From: an uncultured Collinsella sp.
GTDB taxonomy: Bacteria; Actinomycetota; Coriobacteriia; Coriobacteriales; Coriobacteriaceae
Reading direction: 5' to 3'
Length of the DNA stretch: 21,220 nt
Assembly: GCA_902494465.1 (NCBI GenBank)
Contig: CABUTH010000013.1
Coordinates: 1 to 21,220 of the forward strand
In this document: positions 7,206-15,707 of the stretch, one piece after another
How positions within the stretch are numbered: the stretch's first letter is position 1
Layout: each line of letters starts with the position of its first letter
Made by a program: the position numbers and the translations under genes
The notes under the pieces: generated by a model
What the model saw: only the letters and a program-made list of their open reading frames with translations
What the model was told of the DNA's origin: nothing
Databases searched by the model: none

Positions 7206-9005
7206 ATGCCGCGATTCCTTGTTGGTATAACGCATCAGGTGTACCGTCACCGCGTCTTTGCTATCGCCGGCGCCATCACCGTGCTGTTCCTCATGCTTTT
7301 GGCAGTCTTGCCGGCGCTGTTTGCCTCCGACCCCAAGCTTTCTAACGCCGTGCCCGCCTATAGCGAGGTGTCCGAAGAGGTCGTGGATGCGCTCGTCCAT
7401 TCGAGCTCTCTCCCGCTGCTTGTCGCCGCAATTATATTTTCGATCTGGGGCGTATCAGTCTATCTGCGCTGTTTGGACTATGTGTTGCGCCGCCGCCTTG
7501 TTGCCGTCGCCACCATCTGCGCCCTCTGGATGATTGAGGTCATCCTCAAATACAAGTCGTTCACACCGTTCTATGCCACCGTGCTGTGGTACCTGTACTA
7601 CGTGCCCATGACGCTCATTCCGCTGCTCTACCAGCTGTGCGGCCTGCGCCTTGCGGGGCTGGAACAACACCGTGCGGGCCGTCGCTATCGCAGCATCCTG
7701 TGGGTCGTGGCCATCCTACTTATCGGTTTTGTGCTCACCAACGATTTCCACCGGCAGGTATTCCACTTTGACCGTGCAAGCGACACCTGGAGCAACGATT
7801 ACACGTACGGCTGGGGCTATTTCGCCGTCTTAGTGTGGACGGCCTTTAACTTCGTGGCCTTTTTTATCCTGGTGGGCCGGTCCTCGTCCTTTCGCATCCA
7901 ACGTTTCTCGGGCACGGCGGCGCTTGTTTTGTTGGGTGGTGCGTTCTTTGCCATCTCGTATGCTCTGCGCGTGCCCTGGGCATGGAGGCTCAACTTCTCG
8001 CTCGTCTATTGCGTCTTGTGCGTGGTGGCGATGGAAATCTGTCTCGATTGCGGTGTCATTCCGTCATATCACGACATTGCTGGCATCTTCGATACCTTGC
8101 CGCTCGACCTCAAAGTTCTAACGCGCGACCTGCAGGAAGTCTATGCCACACCGGTGTCAAAGCCAATGCCGGCGGGCGTGTGCGAAGAGCTGCGGGCCCA
8201 GGAACACGGGCATGCCCATGCCTTTGCCGTGGCGTCCGATCCCGATGCAATGTATCGCGCCTTTCCACTGCTGGGCGGATCGGCCCTGCTTGCCCAAGAC
8301 GTGTCGGAGCTCAACGAGCTTAACCGTGAACTGGCACATCGTCGCATGGAGCTGCAGCGCCAAAATGAGCTGCTCACGGCCGACTACGATCTTAAGACGC
8401 ATCTGGCAGATCAAGAGGCCGAGACCTTGCTAGTCCAAGACGTGGACCAGGCGCTTGCCCGCGCGTTCGAAGAGATGTACGACCTGCTGAGCTCGCTGCC
8501 ACCGTTGACCGACGAGGCGTCTTCACACGAGCGTTACCGCATGCTGCAGCGCGCCAAGATGCTCGTCGCCTATTGCAAGCGCAAAGGGTCGCTCACGTTG
8601 GCGCAGCACGGGGAGAGCGGTTTTGATCGCGACCGCATTCAACTCATTGCCAATGAGCTCGCAAGCGACCTGCGCACCATCGATGTCGATTGCGCTTCGA
8701 TTATCGCCATACGGCGCCCGATGCACGCCAGTACGGTAAGCGCCCTGTACGACTGCGTGTATGACTTTGCGTTTTTTGCCTACACCACCGACCATCCGGC
8801 GCTTATGTATCACTTGGGCGACCATGACCGGTGCAGTGTCGAGCTGCGCGCCACGCTTTTTTCCAACGATGATGAAGATCTTTCGCAGACGCCCGCTGCG
8901 CAAGAGCTCGAAAGCGCTCTGCAAGGGCGCAACGTGGCATACCGCCTTGAGGGCGAGCCCGGTCAGCTGCGCATGATCGTCTTGATGCCGAGGGCGGGTG
9001 AGTGA
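7206..9005 (+). CDS. membrane sensor protein with degenerate histidine-kinase C-terminus
   Basis: From the ATG at 7206 the product is 599 residues. About eight hydrophobic segments fill residues 18-281, with the LTNDFHRQVFHF motif (177-188) seen in 7TM-type histidine-kinase sensor regions. A coiled coil follows at about 366-408, then a DHp-like stretch containing AYCKRKGSL (455-463). The final 130 residues sit where an ATPase domain would be but lack a clear N-box asparagine or glycine-rich G-boxes. It is probably a pseudokinase or co-sensor for the kinase encoded next, whose start overlaps its stop by four bases. An earlier in-frame ATG at 7122 (28 more residues, Arg/Pro-rich) is possible because a -10-like TACACT lies just upstream. 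The ATG at 7029 lies within a repeat and is unlikely. The ligand is unknown. Confidence 0.78.
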   Translation: MPRFLVGITHQVYRHRVFAIAGAITVLFLMLLAVLPALFASDPKLSNAVPAYSEVSEEVVDALVHSSSLPLLVAAIIFSIWGVSVYLRCLDYVLRRRLVAVATICALWMIEVILKYKSFTPFYATVLWYLYYVPMTLIPLLYQLCGLRLAGLEQHRAGRRYRSILWVVAILLIGFVLTNDFHRQVFHFDRASDTWSNDYTYGWGYFAVLVWTAFNFVAFFILVGRSSSFRIQRFSGTAALVLLGGAFFAISYALRVPWAWRLNFSLVYCVLCVVAMEICLDCGVIPSYHDIAGIFDTLPLDLKVLTRDLQEVYATPVSKPMPAGVCEELRAQEHGHAHAFAVASDPDAMYRAFPLLGGSALLAQDVSELNELNRELAHRRMELQRQNELLTADYDLKTHLADQEAETLLVQDVDQALARAFEEMYDLLSSLPPLTDEASSHERYRMLQRAKMLVAYCKRKGSLTLAQHGESGFDRDRIQLIANELASDLRTIDVDCASIIAIRRPMHASTVSALYDCVYDFAFFAYTTDHPALMYHLGDHDRCSVELRATLFSNDDEDLSQTPAAQELESALQGRNVAYRLEGEPGQLRMIVLMPRAGE

Positions 9006-10501
9006 CGATGCAGATTTCGTTCATCCTTCCCCAAATCGTTGCGCTCGATGTTGTCTTTGCCCTGGCTGCGTGTCTGCAGATGATCCACGTCCCGCTCATC
9101 GCATCGCGCCGCTCGTCCTATAACCGTAAGGTGATTTGCGCCTACGAGACGAGCCTTGTGCTTCACCTGATGATTTCGGCGCTCATCTTATTCGCGTCGT
9201 CTGGCTCGTATCTGGTGGCGCCGCTTGACGTTTGCGCCAGGGCAATGGGCGGAGTGCTGTGGCTCAATGCCGCGATCTTTGCCTATGGCGTGGTCCTTAT
9301 GGTGCACTATCGTCGCCCTGTCATGCTGGCCGAGCTGCTGCTTGTTGGCGCCGTGACACCGCCGGTGGTTTTTGCCATGGGCTCGGTGTGGGCCGTTGTC
9401 CTTATCGCAGAGGGAGCGTTCTTCCTGTTCCGTTCCGTCGCGGCGCTCTTGATGGACGTCCGCAACCGCCAGGAGGATATCACCGCGTTCTCGACGATCG
9501 AAACCATCAACGTGATTCCCGTGGGCATCCTGTATCTGGACTCGAGGGGCCGTCCACTGCTCATGAACCGCTGCATGCGCAAAAACCTGGTGGAGCTTCA
9601 TATGCCCACCGACCTAGGCGATATGAGCGGTACATGGAACGACCTGCGCAAGCTCAGCATGCAAATGCCCGAAGGCGGTAAGAACCGCGTGCGGATCAAC
9701 CTGGACCGCTTTGGTGAGGCGCGTGCGGTGGTCGAGGTTTCTCCCGCCGAGATTCGCCTGTTTGTGTGCGATGGCGTTATGGTCTCGGGCCGTTCGTTCG
9801 AGCGCATAATCGGTCTGGATGTGACAGAGTATGCGCATGCGCATGACCGCCTGGCGCAGGCCAACCACCTGCTTGAGCTTGCGGGCCAAGAGCTCCAGGC
9901 CCAGATCGAAGAAGTCAAAAAAGTTGCCGACAATGCGGCCTATCTGCGCATGCGCGCCCGCGTTCACGATGTGATCGGCCAGCGCCTATCAATCCTTCAT
10001 CGCTATTTGGAGGAGGGGCGCTTGGACGACGAGTCGCTCGAGCAGATCGACCCGCTGCTGCGCTCAATCGCTGCCGATCTGCGCAGCGGGGGCGACACCG
10101 AACCGGCAGAGCAACTGGGCGATATCGTCCATGCTTTTGGCCTGGTGAGCGTGCAGATCGATGTTGAGGGTGCGCTGCCTGAGGACGCGCGTGTCGCCGC
10201 CGCCTTTTTGCAGATTATCCGCGAGGCCTCGACCAACGCCACCAAGCATGCGCAGGCGCATCGGGTCCATGTGCGCTTGTGGCAGGAGAGGACGGATGCT
10301 GACGCCGTCGCGCACATGACGATTTCTAACGACGGGTCCCCGGCCCCCGTATCGTATCGCGAGGGAACGGGTATCCCAGGTATGAGGCATGTCGCGCAAG
10401 ATCTGGGTGGCAGCCTAGAGGTCCACGCCGCCCCGCCCTTTACGCTTACGGTATCCATTCCGCTTAACGCCAACGACACGTCGCAAAGGAGAAACTCATG
10501 A
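9002..10501 (+). CDS. membrane sensor histidine kinase, NarL-partner type
   Basis: The 499-residue kinase has five or six hydrophobic segments in residues 5-150, a PAS-like region (about 165-275), a coiled coil (280-310), a phosphoacceptor helix with H322 in RVHDVIGQRLS, and an ATPase domain with N-box N412 (REASTNATKHA) and G-box GTGIPGMRHV (455-464). It should autophosphorylate and pass phosphate to the regulator encoded next. The GTG at 9002 overlaps the previous stop (GTGA) and has AGGG seven bases upstream, so coupled translation is likely; the ATG at 9008 is an alternative that loses two residues. Its stop overlaps the next start as ATGA. All key kinase residues are present, unlike in its partner. 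The stimulus cannot be inferred. Confidence 0.9.
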   Translation: MTMQISFILPQIVALDVVFALAACLQMIHVPLIASRRSSYNRKVICAYETSLVLHLMISALILFASSGSYLVAPLDVCARAMGGVLWLNAAIFAYGVVLMVHYRRPVMLAELLLVGAVTPPVVFAMGSVWAVVLIAEGAFFLFRSVAALLMDVRNRQEDITAFSTIETINVIPVGILYLDSRGRPLLMNRCMRKNLVELHMPTDLGDMSGTWNDLRKLSMQMPEGGKNRVRINLDRFGEARAVVEVSPAEIRLFVCDGVMVSGRSFERIIGLDVTEYAHAHDRLAQANHLLELAGQELQAQIEEVKKVADNAAYLRMRARVHDVIGQRLSILHRYLEEGRLDDESLEQIDPLLRSIAADLRSGGDTEPAEQLGDIVHAFGLVSVQIDVEGALPEDARVAAAFLQIIREASTNATKHAQAHRVHVRLWQERTDADAVAHMTISNDGSPAPVSYREGTGIPGMRHVAQDLGGSLEVHAAPPFTLTVSIPLNANDTSQRRNS

Positions 10502-11121
10502 TCCGCGTGTTAATTGTCGAAGATCAGGCCATCCTGCGCGAGAGCCTGGCGCGCTCCGTTGGCGACCAGCCCGATATGACCGTCGTTGCCGCGATCGCCG
10601 ATGCCTCCGAGGCCTTGGGTGTCGCGCTCAAGGAGCGCCCGGACATGATACTGATGGACGTGTGCACCGAACACGATTCAAACGGCATCGTGGCGGCGGC
10701 ACGCATCAAGGAGCAGCTGCTCGAGTGTCGCATCATTATCATGACAGGCATGCCCGAGATCACCTTTGTCGATCAGGCCCGCGAGGCGGGCGTCGATAGC
10801 TTTGTGTACAAGAACGTCGGTATCGACGAGCTGTTCGCCGTGATGCGCTCCACGTTGGCTGGCTACTGCACGTTTCCCAAGCCGCCCGAGAGCATTTTTT
10901 CGGGCACGGCAGCCCTCGACGATGTCGAGCTATCGATTTTGCGCCTTGCCTGCGAGGGCAAAAGTCGTCGCGAGATCGCGGCCGAGCTGTTTATGAGTGA
11001 GGGCACCATCAAGCGCCGCATCTCGGAGATCCTGAGCAAGACCGGCTACGACAACATCATGCGCCTGGCCGTGCATGCGGTGACCGAGGGTAGCATCGTT
11101 CCCAACATGGAGCGCCCGTAA
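10498..11121 (+). CDS. NarL/FixJ-family response regulator
   Basis: A 207-residue two-domain regulator. Receiver domain, about 1-120: acidic pocket E8-D9, phosphoacceptor D54 in MDVCTEHD, conserved T in IIMTGMPE and K in FVYKN. LuxR-type helix-turn-helix, about 140-200: LSILRLACEGKSRREIAAEL, then MSEGTIKRRISEILSKTG. It should be phosphorylated by the kinase encoded immediately upstream, with which it overlaps by four bases (ATGA). AAAGGAG lies before the start. Its DNA targets are unknown; autoregulation of the triad is common in such systems but not shown here. A hairpin follows the stop. Confidence 0.95.
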   Translation: MIRVLIVEDQAILRESLARSVGDQPDMTVVAAIADASEALGVALKERPDMILMDVCTEHDSNGIVAAARIKEQLLECRIIIMTGMPEITFVDQAREAGVDSFVYKNVGIDELFAVMRSTLAGYCTFPKPPESIFSGTAALDDVELSILRLACEGKSRREIAAELFMSEGTIKRRISEILSKTGYDNIMRLAVHAVTEGSIVPNMERP

Positions 11122-11157
11122 TCGACGCGCTCACCCGTGTTCCGGCACCGCAAGGAT

Positions 11158-11205
11158 AGGCCGCCCACCGTTTCGCATCTAAAAACGGCGGGCGGCCTGC
11201 TTGTA
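11158..11205 (+). terminator. probable terminator of the signalling operon
   Basis: AGGCCGCCC-A-CCGTTT (11158-11173) pairs with AAACGG-C-GGGCGGCCT (11183-11198), 15 bp with one mismatch. The tail GCTTGTA is poor in T, so efficiency is uncertain. Confidence 0.6.
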
Positions 11206-11231
11206 TGGGCAGTGCTGTCGGCATAAAGCGG

Positions 11232-11262
11232 CGGGGCCGCAGGATCATCTCCTGCGGCCCCG
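11232..11262 (-). terminator. hairpin between convergent operons
   Basis: CGGGGCCGCAGGA (11232-11244) pairs perfectly with TCCTGCGGCCCCG (11250-11262) around a five-base loop. It lies after the stops of both converging operons. Tails are weak on both strands (CTTTATG on the minus side). It most likely ends the minus-strand operon. Confidence 0.58.
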
Positions 11263-11312
11263 TCTGGTGTGCGCGGATGTGTCCGCCAATCCGCGGCTGT
11301 CGTGGTCTACCG

Positions 11313-12155
11313 CTACGCGATGGTTGCGCTGTAGGAGGCGACGTCCTCGTAGGAATCGGTCAGGTAGGCGTCGATGCCGATGGTCGTGTTGACCAGGTCG
11401 TCAAGGCTGTCAAGCTCGCCGCTCGAGAACGTGAATTCCTCGGTGGCGTTGGTGCCGGGCATCAGGTGAGCCGAGAACCAGGGTTCCTTCATGGTGCCGT
11501 TGATGTTGGTCTTGCCGGAAGGAGCGTAGAAGGTCAGGTCCTTGTCGCTCTTGTTGGTGATGTTGACGACAAAACCGATGTCGCCCCACTCGTCCTTGAA
11601 CTTCTCGGTGATGGTGATGGTGCACAGGTCGTCATCGGCAACGGTGACGGCGGGGGAGATTTCAATCTTCTGGACGTCGTCGTCTTCGACGGCCTCGTCG
11701 ATCTCTTCTTCCTTCTCGGCCGCCTCGCGATCCTTCTTCACCGTGCCGGACAGGTCCTTGTCGGACTTGGTAAAGACAAGATTGCCGTCATCCTCTTCGA
11801 GGATGAGCTTGCCGTCCTTGAGCTTCATGTCATGCGACTCGTCTTCGGCGGTGATGGTTACGGTGGTGGCGTCCTTTGCCTCCCATTTCAGGTCGACGAC
11901 TTCAAGGAACAGGTCGAGGGCACCTGTACCGTCCTCATCGAGAATCAGGACGCAGTGCACACCCCAATCCTCGAGCATCTTCATGTACTCATCGGTCAGT
12001 TCTTCGCCCTCCAGGGTTCCACCCGAGAGTTCCCAGCTGCCGACGAAGTTGGCCTTGGGGTCTTTGCCGCCGCCGCTGCAGCCCGTTAGGGCAAAGGCGA
12101 GCGCAAGGACGCATGTCAGAAATGCGAGTACGGACTTTTTGAACGCTGTCTTCAT
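11313..12155 (-). CDS. putative membrane-anchored lipoprotein
   Basis: The 280-residue product begins MKTAFKKSVLAFLTCVLALA and has a lipobox LTGC with C26, so it should be lipidated and held on the outer face of the membrane. The first half resembles lipocalin-like or DUF-type lipoproteins (NFVGSWELSGG, about 36-46). An acidic linker (about 145-160) leads to a second beta-rich domain (ISPAVTVADDDLCTITIT and on) resembling DUF5067-type immunoglobulin-like domains; that resemblance is tentative. AAAGGAGG lies close to the ATG at 12155; longer frames upstream run through another gene's zinc-ribbon coding sequence and are not real. It lies 80 bases after the SPFH gene, with a small hairpin (GCGGGGG/CCCCCGC, 12196-12218) between. 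It may be the surface component of this operon. Confidence 0.82.
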   Translation of the reverse strand: MKTAFKKSVLAFLTCVLALAFALTGCSGGGKDPKANFVGSWELSGGTLEGEELTDEYMKMLEDWGVHCVLILDEDGTGALDLFLEVVDLKWEAKDATTVTITAEDESHDMKLKDGKLILEEDDGNLVFTKSDKDLSGTVKKDREAAEKEEEIDEAVEDDDVQKIEISPAVTVADDDLCTITITEKFKDEWGDIGFVVNITNKSDKDLTFYAPSGKTNINGTMKEPWFSAHLMPGTNATEEFTFSSGELDSLDDLVNTTIGIDAYLTDSYEDVASYSATIA

Positions 12156-12235
12156 GGTGTCCTCCTTTATCGAACGAAACCCATAGAAGCAAATGCGGGG
12201 GTGGCGGATCCCCCGCCAATTACCAGATAGAGGGG

Positions 12236-13477
12236 CTAGGGCCTGGGCGTTCCGCAGTTGCTGCAGAACTTGCCGCCGTTTTCGCTGCCGCAGTTGGGGC
12301 AGAACCACTTGGCCGGTGCCGGGGCGGGTGCGTGACTGCCACACTCGGAGCAGAACTTGCCGGTGTTGGTGGCGCCGCAGCTGCAGGTCCATGTGCCGGC
12401 CGCGGGGGCAGCGGCAGGAGCCGGTGCGGGAGCGGGTGCCGGAGCCGGCTGCGGGGCGGCCTGCTGCTGTGCCTGGCCGGCGGCGAACAGCTGGCTGGCG
12501 TTCATGCCGCCCATGCCACCTGCCATGCCCATGCCCATAAAGCCTGCCATCGCGCCGTTGGGGTTGGCGGCTGCCGCGCGCATTGCGTCGCTCTGGGCGC
12601 TGGCAATGTTGGCTGCCGCCATGGTGGGATCGCGCATGACTGCGGCCTTCTGCAGGTCCTTGATCATTTGCTCGTCTTCTTGCGAGGCTGCGATGGAGTT
12701 GACGCCAAAGCTCACGATCTCGACGCCGCGCAGGTCACGCCAATCGGCAGAGAGGACCTCGTTGAGCGCGCGGGCGAGCTCGGTGGTGTGGCCGGGGATG
12801 GCGCTGTAGCGGATGCCCATTTCCGAGATCTTGGCAAAGGCGGGCTGCAGGGCGGTGAGCAGCTCGGACTTAAGCTGGCTGTCGATCTTGTCGCGCGTAT
12901 AGCTATCGGTCACGTTGCCGCACACGTTGGTGTAGAACAGCAGCGGGTTGGTGATGCGGTACGAGTACTCGCCGTTGCAGCGCACGGAGATGTCAACGTC
13001 CAGGCCAATGTTGTTATCGACCACGCGGAAGGGCACGGGCGAGGCGGTGCCGTACTTGTTGCCGATGATCTCCTTGGTGTTGATGAAGTAGACGCGCTGG
13101 TCCTTGCCCGCGTCGCCGCCAAAGGTAAAGCGGCTGCCGATATTGGCGAAGGTCTCCTTGATGGAATCGCCTAGGTTGCCGCTAAAGACGCTCGGCTCGC
13201 TGCCGGTATCGAAGACGAACTCACCGGGCTCCAGTGCGACTTCGATGATCTTGCCGTTTTGCACCACGAGCATGCCCTGGCCGTCGTTGACGGCGATGAC
13301 GGAGCCGTTGGAGATGACGTTGTCCTCGCCGCGCGTGTTGGAGCTGCGGCCACCGGTGCGTTTGCTGCCCTTGCAGGCCAAGACGTCAGCAGGCATCGAT
13401 TCGCAGTAGATAAATTCCTTCCACTGGTCGGCCATGACGCCGCCGGCAGCTCCCAATCCAGCTTTCAAGAGTCCCAT
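12236..13477 (-). CDS. SPFH-domain protein with C-terminal zinc ribbons (YdjI-like)
   Basis: A 413-residue protein. Residues about 25-270 form the SPFH/YdjI ('virion core protein') region, including GEFVFDTGSEPS (85-96) and KIDSQLKSELLTALQPAF (197-214). An Ala/Met/Gly-rich stretch and a PAPAPAPA linker (345-356) lead to two zinc ribbons: C365, C367, C376, C379 and C393, C396, C405, C408. In Bacillus subtilis YdjI is encoded with YdjG, YdjH and the PspA homologue YdjF and acts in membrane stress. The local order here supports a related complex. AAAGGAAG precedes the ATG. It starts 48 bases after the stop of the preceding gene. The function of the ribbons is unknown; they may hold protein partners together. 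Confidence 0.88.
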   Translation of the reverse strand: MGLLKAGLGAAGGVMADQWKEFIYCESMPADVLACKGSKRTGGRSSNTRGEDNVISNGSVIAVNDGQGMLVVQNGKIIEVALEPGEFVFDTGSEPSVFSGNLGDSIKETFANIGSRFTFGGDAGKDQRVYFINTKEIIGNKYGTASPVPFRVVDNNIGLDVDISVRCNGEYSYRITNPLLFYTNVCGNVTDSYTRDKIDSQLKSELLTALQPAFAKISEMGIRYSAIPGHTTELARALNEVLSADWRDLRGVEIVSFGVNSIAASQEDEQMIKDLQKAAVMRDPTMAAANIASAQSDAMRAAAANPNGAMAGFMGMGMAGGMGGMNASQLFAAGQAQQQAAPQPAPAPAPAPAPAAAPAAGTWTCSCGATNTGKFCSECGSHAPAPAPAKWFCPNCGSENGGKFCSNCGTPRP

Positions 13478-13525
13478 GGTGATCTTCCTTTCTCGTCAAA
13501 GGCCGGGTGGTATTGGTTGGATTGC

Positions 13526-14848
13526 TTAGTCGTCCTTGTCGTCTTTCATGACAACGGTGGTCTCGGTGTGGCTGAAGGCGTCGTGCTTCTCGGTCAGGTC
13601 GAGCTCGCCGCAGTACTCGTCGGCGTGGGTGGCCTCGTTGGCCGTCTTGAGCTGGCCTACCAGTAGCACGTCTCCGATAATCACGATGATCAGCGGCGCG
13701 ATGATGTTGATGAGGATGCCCTCGATATCAAAGGCGAGGTAATCCGGATCGAAGGCGTTCTCGCCCATAAAGAGAATCTGGGAGAGGACAAATCCGATCA
13801 CAAAGAACAGCACCGAGGCGATGGCGAGCTTGGGCTTGGAGCAGGGGAGCTCGCCGACCAAGCGGCCGGTCTGGCCGTTCATGGCAAACAGGTAGCTCTT
13901 GCCGTTCCACGAGGTGGAGAGCATCCAGACGGGGAACAGGGCGTAGTCGCTGTCTTCCCAGGTGTAGTCGAGCTGCTTGCTTTCGACCGTGGCATCGTCG
14001 TATTCGTCGACGACAGTCTCGCGCAGGGCCGAGATCGTGCTTTCTTCCATACGGCGCTCGGCGCGCGCCTTGCAGGTCTCGCAGTCCTCGTCGTAACGGT
14101 TGGCGATGTAGCCGGGCATATATGCGACCGAGAACGGACGCAGCGCGTCGTAGTCAAACGGCTCGATGGCGTCCATGTGGCCGTCGGGCATCTTGGACGA
14201 TCCGTCGACGGGCACGCGCTTAAACGAGATATTGCCCTTGCGATAGGCATCGTAGTGGTCGGTGGTCGTGACGGTGCGGTCGGATTCCTCGGTCACGGTC
14301 TCGTTGGTCGCGTCAAAGTACACTTCGCCGTCAACGCGGGCGCCGTAGAGCCAAAACGGCACGTAGACACCTTGGACCTCGTCGATGTGGTTGCCGGTGA
14401 CAAAGCTCTTGGGCAGCAAGATTTTGCCCTTGTAGTGTTCCTTGAGTGCGGCCGTGACGTCGTCGCGCCCGAGCTTAAACGGAATCACCAGGTCGGGCGA
14501 GAAGTCGCCAGAGAGCTGGCCGGGCGCCACGGCGGAGTTGCCGCAGTACGGGCAGGTGGTGACGGCGACGGTGCCGTCGGACACGAGCTCGGCGCCGCAC
14601 GACGAGCAGATGTAGCCGGCGTTTTGGGCGAGCTCCTGCACCGCGTCGTCGGCAGCAGGTTTGGGAGCTGCGGCTGCGGCATCGGCTTTGGCATCTGCCT
14701 TGTCCTGGCGCTCGCGATAGAGTGCCTCGACTTCTTCGACTTCAAAACGCGAATCGCAGTAGTCGCAGACGAGCTTTTGCTCGGCACTGGCAAAGTGAAG
14801 GGGGCCGCCACACGCGGGGCACTGATAGTTGACGCTCTCGAAGGCCAT
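13526..14848 (-). CDS. membrane-anchored zinc-ribbon protein (YdjG-like)
   Basis: The 440-residue product opens with a TFIIB/PriA-like zinc ribbon (C10, C13, C28, C31). An Ala/Lys-rich spacer follows, then a second ribbon (C81, C84, C99, C102) and a conserved core with IPFKLGRDDV, VYVPFWLYGARVDG and PGYIANRYD (about 122-253). Two membrane helices lie at about 340-361 and 376-398, with a charged tail after them. Such proteins are often mislabelled as helicases because of the ribbon; no helicase motif is visible. It is the membrane-embedded member of a ydjGHI-like operon. GGAAAGGA precedes the ATG, 24 bases after the DUF4428 gene. The likely role is assembling an envelope-stress complex with the SPFH protein. 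Confidence 0.82.
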   Translation of the reverse strand: MAFESVNYQCPACGGPLHFASAEQKLVCDYCDSRFEVEEVEALYRERQDKADAKADAAAAAPKPAADDAVQELAQNAGYICSSCGAELVSDGTVAVTTCPYCGNSAVAPGQLSGDFSPDLVIPFKLGRDDVTAALKEHYKGKILLPKSFVTGNHIDEVQGVYVPFWLYGARVDGEVYFDATNETVTEESDRTVTTTDHYDAYRKGNISFKRVPVDGSSKMPDGHMDAIEPFDYDALRPFSVAYMPGYIANRYDEDCETCKARAERRMEESTISALRETVVDEYDDATVESKQLDYTWEDSDYALFPVWMLSTSWNGKSYLFAMNGQTGRLVGELPCSKPKLAIASVLFFVIGFVLSQILFMGENAFDPDYLAFDIEGILINIIAPLIIVIIGDVLLVGQLKTANEATHADEYCGELDLTEKHDAFSHTETTVVMKDDKDD

Positions 14849-14872
14849 GATCGGTCCTTTCCGTGCCGGAGG

Positions 14873-15610
14873 CTATGCGCCGATGGCGCCGCCGCAGTAT
14901 TCGCAGCGCCCACTGGCATCGGGAATGGTGGTGGCTCCGCAGAAGGGGCAGGTCACCGCGGTCTTGGGGGCCTTGGCGGCCACGACGCTGTCGCGCGTCT
15001 CCTGGCGCAGCTGCACCAGCGCGTCGCGGACCTCGGTTGCCTGGCGCTTGGCCTCGCGGTATTCGATGGAGCCGCGCTGATCGATGGTGGAGTCGTTTAC
15101 GCGCAGGTTGATCTCGGTAAAGTACGGCGTGTTGACGTGAATGGTCAGATTAAAGTCGTAATCCAGGTCGTAGCGCGGCGGGTTGTAGCTCTCGCGCTCG
15201 CCGTCCTCGGTCTCGCGATAGATTTCGGTGCGATGCTCGTCGATATCCATATCACAGCCGAGTACCTGCGAGAACTCGATGATGTCGGGATTGGCATCGC
15301 GCCAGCGGCTCTGCGAGGTGATGATCAGCAGGCCCGCGTCCTCATCGAGCATGATGTTGGTGCGCCCGGCAGAAAGCGTGCGCGTGGGGTTGAACGACGC
15401 CAGGCGCTCGGCATTGGCCTCGCGGTAGGCGAGCTGCTCGCGGATATCGTCCGCGGTGCTGGAGCGATAGCCGTGAAAGTAGGGGGAGAGCTTGCCGGCG
15501 CACTCTTTGCACAGGTAGCCTTCATTGATTTTTGTCTTACCTAGAAGTCCCAGCTCGGTACCGCAAATCGCGCACTCTTTCTTCTCGAACATCTTGTCAA
15601 AGAAGCCCAT
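14873..15610 (-). CDS. DUF4428 domain / zinc-ribbon protein
   Basis: The product has 245 residues, soluble by sequence. The N-terminal DUF4428 zinc finger uses C13, C16, C34 and C37 (KKECAICGTELG, then GYLCKECAGKL). A central beta-rich region (about 75-175) includes ITSQSRWRDANPDIIEFSQV, similar in plan to the YdjH-type domain. A Lys/Arg/Glu-rich helix (183-208) leads to a C-terminal ribbon (C221, C224, C236, C239). It is the first gene of the four-gene minus-strand operon, with GGGAGG before the ATG. Its promoter must lie in 15611-15740, where I could not fix the hexamers. The role is unknown. Confidence 0.82.
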   Translation of the reverse strand: MGFFDKMFEKKECAICGTELGLLGKTKINEGYLCKECAGKLSPYFHGYRSSTADDIREQLAYREANAERLASFNPTRTLSAGRTNIMLDEDAGLLIITSQSRWRDANPDIIEFSQVLGCDMDIDEHRTEIYRETEDGERESYNPPRYDLDYDFNLTIHVNTPYFTEINLRVNDSTIDQRGSIEYREAKRQATEVRDALVQLRQETRDSVVAAKAPKTAVTCPFCGATTIPDASGRCEYCGGAIGA

Positions 15611-15707
15611 GGCTGCCTCCCATCAACTGGTAGCGTGTGTCACTTTTGATGATGGGGGAGTGCGCAGCCTTTCACGATACCCAGACGGCTCAACGAGTCT
15701 CCACAAC

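Noticed and set aside
13526..14848. helicase PriA-like annotation for the zinc-ribbon membrane protein
   Set aside because: Only zinc-ribbon resemblance; no Walker or helicase motifs, and two membrane helices are present.
14177..15544. 455-codon plus-strand frame opposite the zinc-ribbon genes
   Set aside because: It spans two real minus-strand genes and their junction; no domain is visible.
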